Source: Candidatus Saccharimonadota bacterium (GTDB lineage: Bacteria; Patescibacteriota; Saccharimonadia; Saccharimonadales; Saccharimonadaceae). Taken from it: DNA of 55,312 nt. The notes below the pieces were generated by a model. The model had not been told where the DNA came from and ran no database searches. It saw only the letters and a list, made by a program, of their open reading frames with translations. Where the stretch lies: NCBI GenBank assembly GCA_017406985.1, contig JAFQXL010000001.1, forward strand, positions 1 to 55,312, read 5' to 3'. Shown here one piece after another: positions 41,135-48,412 of the stretch; position 1 is the stretch's first letter, and each line of letters starts with the position of its first letter. Both the position numbers and the translations under genes were made by a program.

Positions 41135-42703
41135 CTAGGGAAGATCGTTAGAAGTTTTGAGGTCGGCGCGGAACGAAATTGCTTCGGCGATATGGTTCTG
41201 TTTAACTTTTTCGGAGCCGGCTAAATCGGCGAGAGTGCGGGCGACTTTTATCACCTTAAAATAAGAGCGAGCAGAGAGATTAAGTTTATCGGAAGCTACC
41301 CTTAAAAGATCTTCGGCGTCAGGTTCTAGAATGATATATTTTGAAACTTGAGCGGAGGAGAGGGAAGCGTTATAAGTCGTTTCGTCGTTGTAACGAGCGT
41401 GTTGACGAGCAATAGCCTCTGTTATATTATTTTTTACAACGTTTTGGTGGTTAATTTTTGTGTTCAGGCTTTCTACAGAGGTAGAACAGGTATTAATTTT
41501 ATTATTAAAGAGAGCTTCATTCTTAACACGCTCTACATTAACTCTTATATCGATTCGGTCTAAGAGCGGGCCAGAGAGTTTAGCGCGATAACGTTGGATT
41601 TCGTAGTGTTTGCAGGTACACGAACAAGACTGGTCACCGAGATAGCCGCAAGGACAAGGATTCATAGTCGCAAGGAGCATAAAATCGGCTGGATAAGTAA
41701 AACGAGCTTTAGCGCGAGAGATAGAGATTTTCTTATCTTCAAGAGGTTGTCTTAAGGCTTCGATGGTCGAACGAGGAAACTCTGGGAGCTCGTCGAGATA
41801 GAGAACGCCGAGGTGCGCGAGCGAGATTTCGCCGGGGACGATTCTAGTTCCGTCTCCACTACCGATTAGAGAAAGGCGAGTCGAGGTATGGTGAGGAGAG
41901 CGAAAAGGGCGAGTTTCGACGATATGATCGGTTTCGCCGGCGAGAGAGTGGAGCTTTGTGATCTCAATCATTTCTTGTTTAGTTAACTCTGGCATTAGAT
42001 TCAAGGCGGAGCGAGCGAGGAGAGTTTTTCCGGCCCCAGGAGGGCCAGAGAGAAGCAGATTATGTCGACCGGCGACGGCAGTAATTAAAGCTTTCTTTGC
42101 GAGCTCTTGGCCGCGGATATCGTCGAGAAAGACGATATTTTTATCTGTTTTATTATTTTTAACAACATTCGTCTTTGGATTTTGGGTAATTTTCTGACCT
42201 TTAAGATAAAGAATTAACTCCATCAGGGAAGCGACGCCGACAATTTCGACATCGTCGATTAGCGTAGCCTGAGAGACGTTTTGTTTCGGGATAAAGAACT
42301 GGCCAAAGCCATGTCTCTTGCCGGCTTCGATAATGTTGATAATTCCGCGAACGGGGCGGAGGTCCCCATCTAGAGAGAGTTCGCCGATAAAGATACGGTC
42401 TTTCGCATCTGCTTCTGAAAGTTGACCGGAAGCAATCAGAAGGCAAACGGCAATAGGAAGGTCGAAGAAATTACCGTTTTTAACGAGCTCAGCGGGCGCT
42501 AGATTGATAACTATGTGTTCAGCTGGCATAGTTAGCCCAGCGGACTTTATCGCGCTTCTGACGCGCTGTCTAGCCTCAGAAACGGTTTTATCGGCCATTC
42601 CGACGATGTCGAACCGCGGTAAGCCTTTAGTAACGACGCCCTCGACTTCGATTAGATGGCCGTCGTAGCCGAAGGGAATTGATGTATTAACTTTTGCTAT
42701 CAT
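41135..42703 (-). CDS. comM: YifB/ComM family Mg-chelatase-like AAA ATPase
   Basis: The 522-aa protein has the family N-terminus (GLPRFDIVGMADKTVSEARQ, a Lon-like substrate fold), Walker A GPPGAGKT, PFRSPHHTSTRLSLIG, VLYLDELPEF (Walker B) and a Cys-rich MNPCPCGYLGD segment. ComM is a hexameric helicase that aids branch migration during natural transformation. Its presence fits a parasite that takes up and recombines DNA. TATAGT lies 8 bases before the ATG on the minus strand. Confidence 0.95.
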   Translation of the reverse strand: MIAKVNTSIPFGYDGHLIEVEGVVTKGLPRFDIVGMADKTVSEARQRVRSAIKSAGLTMPAEHIVINLAPAELVKNGNFFDLPIAVCLLIASGQLSEADAKDRIFIGELSLDGDLRPVRGIINIIEAGKRHGFGQFFIPKQNVSQATLIDDVEIVGVASLMELILYLKGQKITQNPKTNVVKNNKTDKNIVFLDDIRGQELAKKALITAVAGRHNLLLSGPPGAGKTLLARSALNLMPELTKQEMIEITKLHSLAGETDHIVETRPFRSPHHTSTRLSLIGSGDGTRIVPGEISLAHLGVLYLDELPEFPRSTIEALRQPLEDKKISISRAKARFTYPADFMLLATMNPCPCGYLGDQSCSCTCKHYEIQRYRAKLSGPLLDRIDIRVNVERVKNEALFNNKINTCSTSVESLNTKINHQNVVKNNITEAIARQHARYNDETTYNASLSSAQVSKYIILEPDAEDLLRVASDKLNLSARSYFKVIKVARTLADLAGSEKVKQNHIAEAISFRADLKTSNDLP

Positions 42704-42755
42704 AGTGGGCGGGACTATACTCCGATTTTTTTGAAAGTCAAGCGTAAGCGGGAAA

Positions 42756-42900
42756 TTAACAGGGGTAAAAATCTTTTTATTTAGCGAGCTTAAGCGAGAT
42801 AACTTTAATAGTTATGCTTTATTAGTGTAGATTTTGGCGGGTTTACCCCTGTTAAGAGAGGACAATTTTAGCGTTGTGTTTTTGACAGAAACAGGGGTAA
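42756..42900. repeat. ACAGGGGTAA inverted repeats upstream of tmRNA
   Basis: TTAACAGGGGTAAA (42756-42769) and its exact reverse complement TTTACCCCTGTTAA (42842-42855) are 72 bases apart. A third copy, AACAGGGGTAA, lies at 42890-42900. Between them is only AT-rich DNA with no ORF. Related copies occur at 53095-53109 and 53151-53167. Confidence 0.7.
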
Positions 42901-42959
42901 ATATGGTTATGGTTAGGGGTTGTAATCTGGGGTGGGATGTGATAAAATAGGGGTAAGTT

Positions 42960-43323
42960 GGGGCTGACAAAGCTTAGACGGTTTATTAACAGATATCAAG
43001 CACGACGATTGATACCGTAAGTATTGAATAAATGAAGAAAAAACTTCGAAACATGTGCTTTATGCACCTGTTTATGCCTAGTATTATAATTTTTTAGGCT
43101 GGTTTAGAGGTCGAGTTTCCATAGAACTCTAAATTATCATAAACTTATGGGAATGGGATTTGCCTTTTGACAGGGGTAGATTCGAGATCTAGTCATGGCG
43201 TCTTTTAGGTTTCGTTCTTTGCCGCCTATCTGATAAGCCAAGAATAAAAACAGAGAACTATGCGTGTAGAATGATATCGACTTAATCTATCGGACGGGGA
43301 GGCAGTATCCCCCAGCTCCACCA
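42960..43323 (+). ncRNA. ssrA: tmRNA
   Basis: The 364-nt gene has tRNA-like ends GGGGCTG and CAGCTCC plus encoded ACCA, and the 5' block TTAGACGG. A probable first pseudoknot stem is TATCAA/TTGATA (42994-43014). The most likely tag frame ends at TAG 43079-43081 and reads NEEKTSKHVLYAPVYA, ending in the usual small hydrophobic residues; the resume codon is uncertain. The T stem GGGGA/TCCCC encloses GGCAGTA rather than TTCGANN. A TAAAAT box (42943-42948) precedes it. It rescues stalled ribosomes. Confidence 0.88.
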
Positions 43324-43374
43324 TTTATTTCGAATTAAAAGCGTCCATCTGGGCGTTTTTATCTTCGAAATAAA
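43324..43374 (+). repeat. Palindromic tail element C with terminator, attached to tmRNA
   Basis: The outer arms TTTATTTCGAA and TTCGAAATAAA (11 bp, perfect) enclose CGTCC-ATCT-GGGCG and TTTTT. It is the short form of the elements that follow tRNA-Val and tRNA-Ser. Confidence 0.75.
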
Positions 43375-43464
43375 CCTTTTGTCATTAAAATAAATGAGCG
43401 CGACAACAATGTATCATAAATAGAAAATTGGACTTAGGTGGTTTTAAATATGTGTTCAGGGAGG

Positions 43465-43563
43465 ACGGAAAATTATTCAAAATTTCTGTGGAAAAGTGGG
43501 GTAAAAATTGTACAAAAATTATTCAAAAAATGTATTGACATAAGCATTTTAATGCGATATTAT
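43465..43563 (+). promoter_or_regulatory. Strong promoter with upstream repeats for a stable RNA
   Basis: CGGAAAATTATTCAAAA (43465-43481), TACAAAAATTATTCAAAAAA, then TTGACA (43535-43540), a 17-base spacer starting TAAGCATTTT and TATTAT (43558-43563). The arrangement repeats that seen before 37308. Confidence 0.75.
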
Positions 43564-43569
43564 AGAGGT

Positions 43570-43822
43570 AGCTTCTGAATAAAAAAAGTATTCAGGAGGT
43601 AAAAAACAAAAATAGCCAAAATAACTCCACACTCTACGGATTAAGTCAGTTTTCCTCGCAGTTTAGCTGACTTAATCCAACTAAGAATAAACAAAAACGT
43701 TAAAGAAAAATTAAAAATCGAAACGTTAAAAACAAATCGAAAATTAAAACTTTGTAAAAAGCAACAAAAAACGCAAACTGAAATTTTAAAATGGCGCGGC
43801 TCGGAAAGAGTCGCGTTTTTTG
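43570..43822 (+). ncRNA. Probable small RNA with strong promoter and terminator
   Basis: About 250 nt between the strong promoter and the terminator CGCGGCTC-GGAAA-GAGTCGCG-TTTTTT (43795-43822). It has hairpins CTGAATA/TATTCAG (43575-43595) and a perfect 12-bp stem GGATTAAGTCAG/CTGACTTAATCC (43638-43678), then an A-rich tail. No ORF of note is present. A partial copy of its first half lies at 43867-43937. The family is unknown. Confidence 0.6.
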
Positions 43823-43866
43823 TGCGTAGTGACGAGCAAGGGGAGAACGGTTTTTAAATGTGAGGA

Positions 43867-43937
43867 TATTCAGGAGGCAAAAACAAAAATAGCCAAAAAA
43901 CTTTTCACTCTACGGATTAAGTCAGTTTTCCCCACAG
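43867..43937 (+). repeat. Degenerate partial copy of the upstream small RNA
   Basis: About 70 bases repeat 43589-43661 with most positions matching (TATTCAGGAGG, ACAAAAATAGCC, CTCTACGGATTAAGTCAG). The 3' arm of the 12-bp stem is missing and is replaced by a G-rich sequence. There is no strong promoter directly before it. Confidence 0.75.
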
Positions 43938-44005
43938 AGGGGAGAGGGGGTAGCCGTTCTCGCAGAGGGGGGGGGTAGTTATCATCGTAGCTAGTATAAA
44001 ACGTT

Positions 44006-44119
44006 GTGAAAAAGACAACAAATGTGTTCAACGAAATGAACAGAGGTAGAGCGGGTAATGTTGTAAAAAATACTGTAAAAAATGTATTCAAAAATGCTGA
44101 AAAACTATTGCAATTTTAA
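44006..44119 (+). CDS. Possible small basic peptide (37 aa)
   Basis: The frame from GTG 44006 to TAA 44119 encodes a Lys/Asn/Val-rich, amphipathic peptide with NVVKNTVKNVFKNAEKLL. TATAAA (43995-44000) lies 5 bases before the GTG, a spacing like the leaderless genes here, but no -35 is seen and an internal ATG (44036) is an alternative. The 3' end overlaps the promoter of the large RNA, which weakens the case. Confidence 0.25.
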   Translation: MKKTTNVFNEMNRGRAGNVVKNTVKNVFKNAEKLLQF

Positions 44120-44136
44120 AACGTTTATGGTAATAT
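44108..44136 (+). promoter_or_regulatory. Promoter of the large structured RNA
   Basis: TTGCAA (44108-44113), 17 bases, then TAATAT (44131-44136). Confidence 0.6.
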
Positions 44137-44142
44137 GAAATT

Positions 44143-44640
44143 AGTCGAAAGACAAAAATAAAAACGCGAAACTGTGTGGAACAGAAAAATAAACGCGAAG
44201 AGCAAATTAAAAAAATCAAGATCCTGCGCGAGCAGGTGAGAAGGGAAACTTAGCGAGCCTATAGGTAGTTCCTAGCCATAAATTACACTTCTAGGAAAAA
44301 CTAGAAAGACTAGAAATTACCTAAAGCTCCGCTAAAGCGTTTAACCTATGTAAAACAGACTAACCTCGTTTTAGAGTCCAACCTAAAACAAGGGAAGCTC
44401 AAACGAGCAACAGTATGTTAAACAGGAGGTTAAACTGAAGAGCGTTGAGCGCGTTTTAAACTTCTTTATTAGCACCTTTTAAAAAATAGAATAAAGAAGG
44501 GAAAAACAAGGACATCTGCCCCTCCTTGCGAGGAGCGGTCTCAGCTAAGACGGTGAGAGTTGCGGCTTATAGTAATGTTTTAGCGCCGGATAACTCCCCG
44601 TCCTAGCTCCCTAATTAACTTATATGACCTATTTCTTGTA
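44143..44640 (+). ncRNA. Large multi-helix RNA candidate, unassigned
   Basis: About 500 nt without coding potential contain many good stems in order. CCTGC-GCGA-GCAGG (44223-44236) is a GNRA hairpin. A domain closed by GGTAGTT/AATTACC (44264-44321) holds CCTAG/CTAGG and CTAG-AAAGA-CTAG. A long-range helix GTTTAACC/GGTTAAAC (44339-44435) encloses CCTCGTTTTAG/CTAAAACAAGG and GCTC-AAAC-GAGC. CTTCTTTATT/AATAAAGAAG (44461-44499), CTCC/GGAG and TCTCA/TGAGA (to 44558) follow. The 3' end is uncertain. It does not show the hallmarks of tmRNA, RNase P RNA or rRNA. It may be a new or rare large ncRNA class. Confidence 0.6.
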
Positions 44641-44658
44641 ATAGAGGGAGAGTAATAA

Positions 44659-44700
44659 ATGAAAAGAGCACGATTTTCTCGCAGTTTTCGTGGCTCATAA
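44659..44700 (+). CDS. Possible 13-aa leader peptide
   Basis: ATG 44659 to TAA 44700 reads MKRARFSRSFRGS, preceded by GAGGGAGAG at good distance. The same bases can form a stem GAGC.ACGA/TCGTGGCTC, so the sequence may instead be the terminator of the large RNA. The next gene's -10 box follows at 44708. Confidence 0.3.
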   Translation: MKRARFSRSFRGS

Positions 44701-44719
44701 AATGTGATACAATAAGGTT

Positions 44720-45070
44720 ATGCTTAACCGAGTTATCCTGTTTATATCACTTTTAGCTTCAGTAATTTTAGCATCTATGCTATTTTTCACAACTCCAGCC
44801 GACCTCGGTCCGCTGGGGATTTTTGTGTTTTTCGTGATGGTATATTTTGTCGTTCTCGGGATAACGACGTTTCTGACGAAAGTATTTGTTAGGTTTGTTT
44901 TTAGGAGAAAAACTTTACTCTGGAAAGATTATGCGGACGCGGCGGTTTTAGCGTTTTGGCCGGTTATGGTTCTAGTTTTTATCTCTGTTGGGACGTCGAA
45001 CATGGTCTTTAGTTTAATTGGAGCGACATTTTTCGTGGCTTTAAGTATGTTTTTAATCAAGAAAGTGTGA
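44720..45070 (+). CDS. Four-helix membrane protein of the VirB4-like operon
   Basis: The 116-aa protein has four hydrophobic segments (about 5-22, 28-52, 72-90, 94-113) and little else. TACAAT (44708-44713) lies 6 bases before the ATG. It precedes the acidic protein and the conjugation-type ATPase, so it may be a small inner-membrane component of that machine. No family is assigned. Confidence 0.7.
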   Translation: MLNRVILFISLLASVILASMLFFTTPADLGPLGIFVFFVMVYFVVLGITTFLTKVFVRFVFRRKTLLWKDYADAAVLAFWPVMVLVFISVGTSNMVFSLIGATFFVALSMFLIKKV

Positions 45071-45082
45071 TAAAATAAGCAT

Positions 45083-45520
45083 ATGGATAATGGGAACGGA
45101 GGTCCGGAGAACAGAATAGCTCAAGGATTTGAGAATATTTCTGATTCGGTCGACTTTAACCCAGAGAGATTACAAAACCCGAATCAAAAAGAACAAGTCT
45201 ATCTCGATCCGTCGATGCTCGGGACGGCGACGGTAGAGGCGACACAATATGACGGAGACCTTAATCCGGCGCTTGGACAGGTCGTTTCGGAGGGGGAAGT
45301 CGGAATGAAGAGTCTTTCGGAAGATCAGATTTTAGCGACCGAAACAGGGGTAATGAAGTTTGAGAAAAACGGGGTAACGAAAGAGCAAGAAGAGAGACTA
45401 GATAATCTGAAAAAAGAACCTAACCTCTATCGACAGAGCGTAGAATTTATAAAAACGTCGAAACAGGCGTTATCCTCGAGTTTTTCGGATAGGGCGTATT
45501 TAGCGGGGGAAACGAAGTAA
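45083..45520 (+). CDS. Soluble acidic protein preceding the VirB4-like ATPase, unknown
   Basis: The 145-aa protein is polar, with a disordered-looking N-terminus rich in Asn, Gly, Glu and Pro and a helical C-terminus. TAAAAT (45071-45076) lies 6 bases before its ATG and abuts the TGA of the previous gene, so it can be transcribed alone. Its stop overlaps the ATPase start by one base, which implies coupling and a shared role. The family is unknown. Confidence 0.7.
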   Translation: MDNGNGGPENRIAQGFENISDSVDFNPERLQNPNQKEQVYLDPSMLGTATVEATQYDGDLNPALGQVVSEGEVGMKSLSEDQILATETGVMKFEKNGVTKEQEERLDNLKKEPNLYRQSVEFIKTSKQALSSSFSDRAYLAGETK

Positions 45521-48216
45521 TGGCGGGCTGGGTGGTGTTAATTTTAGTGCTCGCGGTAATTATAGGGGTAATTACGGTTATCGTTAAAAATCTTAACCAT
45601 AAGCGAAAACTAAAGGATTATGAGAGGCAGTTAAAACTAGTTCCGCTTTTAATCCATCTTCCGCCGTCGACTGACGATATTGAGGTAGGAGGAAGGGATG
45701 AGCGCGACGTAAACGAAGAAGCAATTTCGAGTGCGACAGTAATGTATTCGATTATCGCGTCGACTTTAAAGAAAAAAGGCTTCGATACGGCACTCTATGG
45801 GCAAAGATATTTCTCGCTCGACATTGTAACGGTCGAGGGGTTTGTAAAGTATTATGCGGTTGTTCCGGCGGTACTCGAAGAGACGATTAAACAGGCGATT
45901 GTTTCGAGTTATCCGACGGCGAGACTAGAGGAAGCAGACGAAGAGATTATCTTTAAAGACGGGATGACAGCGGAAAATATCGCCGGAGGGGAGTTTGAAC
46001 TTAAGAAAGAATTTGCTTATCCGATTTCGACTTATGAAGATAGTAAATGGGACGCGCAGACGGCGATTTTAAACGCATTCTCAAAGGTAAAACAGAGGGA
46101 AGGGATGGCGATTCAGATTTTATTCCGTCCGGCCGACCCGAAGTGGACGAAAAAAAGTGAACAATTAGCGGATAATATTAAAAATAATAGGACTTGGAAC
46201 GGTAGTAATTTACCGATGCGAATACTTCATTTATTCCTTGATGTAATTAAAGCTCCGTTTGAAGTTCCGAATGAACACAAATATGACGAAGTGAACAATT
46301 CTTTGTCACAGCCAAAACAAGAAGAAATTATGGCAATAGAGAACAAGGCGAAATATCCTGGGTTTGAGGTTTTAATTAGGGTAATTGCGGCGACAGATAC
46401 GAAACAGAGGTCGGAGGCTTTAATCGGGGGGATTGTCGCGTCGTTTTCGCAATTCGATTCACCGGCGTTTAACGGGTTTAAATATAATATATTAAAGAAA
46501 AGCGATCAGCTCGCTTCAGATTATATTTTTCATAATTTCCCGAGAAAAAATAAAAATTGTATCTTAAATACGATAGAACTTGCGTCGATCTTCCACCTTC
46601 CGAGCCAAGCTTCGATTCCGAGTTCGGGGGTCGAGAGGCAGATGACAAAACAAGTTGACGGGCCGGCAAAGCTCTCAACGGAAGGTGTTATTCTTGGAGT
46701 AAACGAATATCGAGGCGAGAAAAAACAGATTAGACTGGCGGAAAAAGACCGTAGGCGCCACACTTATATTATCGGTGCTACTGGTATGGGTAAATCGGTA
46801 CTTCTTAAAAATATCGCTTATCAAGATATGATGGACGGAAGAGGGTTCGCGTTTATCGACCCGCACGGAGATGTAACAGAGGAGCTACTCTCGATGGTTC
46901 CGCCAGATAGAATTGACGATGTAATCTATTTTGACCCGAGCGACCTCGAGAACCCGATTGGAATGAATATGTTTGAGTGTCAAACAGAAGAGCAGAAAGA
47001 TTTTATCGTTCAAGAGGGAATAAATATGCTTTATTCGCTTTATGACCCGGGGCATACGGGTATCTTTGGTCCTCGAGGGGAACAGATGTTCAGGAACGCG
47101 GCGTTACTTCTAATGGCAGACCCGAGAGGTGCGACCTTTATCGACGTTCCGAGGTGTTTTATCGATCCGGAGCTTGTAAAAGAGAAATTACAGTTCGTAA
47201 CAGATAAGAATGTCTATGACTATTGGACAAAAGAGTTCCCAGCGAGTCAAAAATCGAACGACGCGGGAGAGGTTGTAACTTGGTTTGCATCGAAATGGTC
47301 GCCGTTTATCTCGAATATGATGATGAAAAACGTGCTCGGACAGGTTAAATCGGGCTTTAATATTCGAGACGTGATGGACGGACAGAAGATTCTTCTCGTA
47401 AACCTCTCAAAGGGTAAACTCGGGGAATTAAACTCGAAACTGCTCGGTATGATTTTTGTAATGAAGTTTCAGAGTGCGGCAATGAGCCGAGTTGATACTC
47501 CAGAGGACGACCGTAAAGATTTCTGTCTCTTTGTCGACGAGTTCCAGAACTTCTCGACCGAGAGCTTTGAGTCAATTCTATCAGAGGCGAGGAAGTTCCG
47601 TCTTAATCTTGTGGTTGCAAACCAGTTTATGACACAGTTAACAGATAAGATTAGGGAAGGCGTCTTAGGTAACGTTGGTACGGTGATTGCGGGGCGCGTA
47701 GGCGTAACGGATGCGGAAATGCTTGAAAAGGTCTTTACGCCGACCTTTAAGGCGGAAGATTTACATAAACAGCCGAACTTCCATGCGATTACGACGGTAA
47801 TGATGTTCGATATGCCGACGGCGCCGTTTACAATGAACCTAATCCCGCCGATGGGAGAAGAAAAACCAGAGGTGTTCGAGAGTCTAAAGAAATATTCAGC
47901 GACGAAATATGGGCGACCACGAGCAGAGGTAGATAGAGAGATAAATGAGCGAATGACGCCGAAAAAGCCAAAGCCAAAGATGGACGAAGCTGAGGCGGCG
48001 AAAGCGATAGATGCGCTTTCTGGGAAGCCAAAAGAGCCAGTAAGAAGTACGGTAACGCCTCCAGAGGGGGAAGATTTAGTCGGGAACGTCGTAACGCCGG
48101 TAAAAAGAGAAAGTTATCTTGAGAAATGGAAAAAAGCGCCAGAAAAAGTTTCTAAAGAAGCTTCCGAGAAGAAAAATGACCACATGCAAGATGGCGACGT
48201 AATTAAATTGCGCTAA
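45520..48216 (+). CDS. Type IV secretion/conjugation ATPase (VirD4/TraD-VirB4-like)
   Basis: The 898-aa protein has an N-terminal membrane helix (residues about 4-24) and a large N-terminal domain of about 380 residues. A RecA-type motor follows, with Walker A GATGMGKSVLL (about residue 420), FIDPHGDV, YFDPSDLENPIGMN and Walker B CLFVDEFQNF. The TraD/TraG-like DNA-binding domain and SEARKFRLNLVVANQ are typical of conjugative coupling proteins. The C-terminal 100 residues are charged and Pro-rich. It probably pumps DNA or protein across the envelope. No relaxase or VirB channel genes are in the window. Confidence 0.85.
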   Translation: MAGWVVLILVLAVIIGVITVIVKNLNHKRKLKDYERQLKLVPLLIHLPPSTDDIEVGGRDERDVNEEAISSATVMYSIIASTLKKKGFDTALYGQRYFSLDIVTVEGFVKYYAVVPAVLEETIKQAIVSSYPTARLEEADEEIIFKDGMTAENIAGGEFELKKEFAYPISTYEDSKWDAQTAILNAFSKVKQREGMAIQILFRPADPKWTKKSEQLADNIKNNRTWNGSNLPMRILHLFLDVIKAPFEVPNEHKYDEVNNSLSQPKQEEIMAIENKAKYPGFEVLIRVIAATDTKQRSEALIGGIVASFSQFDSPAFNGFKYNILKKSDQLASDYIFHNFPRKNKNCILNTIELASIFHLPSQASIPSSGVERQMTKQVDGPAKLSTEGVILGVNEYRGEKKQIRLAEKDRRRHTYIIGATGMGKSVLLKNIAYQDMMDGRGFAFIDPHGDVTEELLSMVPPDRIDDVIYFDPSDLENPIGMNMFECQTEEQKDFIVQEGINMLYSLYDPGHTGIFGPRGEQMFRNAALLLMADPRGATFIDVPRCFIDPELVKEKLQFVTDKNVYDYWTKEFPASQKSNDAGEVVTWFASKWSPFISNMMMKNVLGQVKSGFNIRDVMDGQKILLVNLSKGKLGELNSKLLGMIFVMKFQSAAMSRVDTPEDDRKDFCLFVDEFQNFSTESFESILSEARKFRLNLVVANQFMTQLTDKIREGVLGNVGTVIAGRVGVTDAEMLEKVFTPTFKAEDLHKQPNFHAITTVMMFDMPTAPFTMNLIPPMGEEKPEVFESLKKYSATKYGRPRAEVDREINERMTPKKPKPKMDEAEAAKAIDALSGKPKEPVRSTVTPPEGEDLVGNVVTPVKRESYLEKWKKAPEKVSKEASEKKNDHMQDGDVIKLR

Positions 48217-48308
48217 AATCGATTTTAAATTTTAGACGGTATAATTTAACTCTTCGGGCCGAAACGCGCCTTAAAACGGCTCTCAATGCGTTAAAAGGGG
48301 AAAATTAC
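48217..48308 (+). other. Spacer with a possible short transcript
   Basis: A TATAAT at 48239-48244 is followed by TTCGG-GC-CCGAA and an AACGC/GCGTT stem. No ORF is present. This could be a small RNA or simply the end of the upstream transcript. Confidence 0.25.
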
Positions 48309-48337
48309 TTGACTTTTGAGTCTATTAGGCTTATACT
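48309..48337 (+). promoter_or_regulatory. gyrB promoter
   Basis: TTGACT (48309-48314), a 17-base spacer and TATACT (48332-48337). A leader of about 70 bases follows, with GAGGAAAGAAG before the gyrB ATG. Confidence 0.75.
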
Positions 48338-48412
48338 TTATGAAGATACAAGAGAGGTAAACGGTGGGATTTTCCCCCGGTATCTGGGATAGAAAGTAAA
48401 AGAGGAAAGAAG

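Noticed and set aside
37134-43520. TTATTCAAAA/TTATACAAAA repeats as DnaA boxes or an origin
   Set aside because: They do not match TTATCCACA closely and no dnaA or dnaN gene is near; treated only as shared promoter-upstream sequence.
43870-44091. Minus-strand ORF of 73 codons over the repeat region
   Set aside because: Low-complexity, Phe/Thr/Pro-rich translation of A-rich RNA-type DNA with no start signals.
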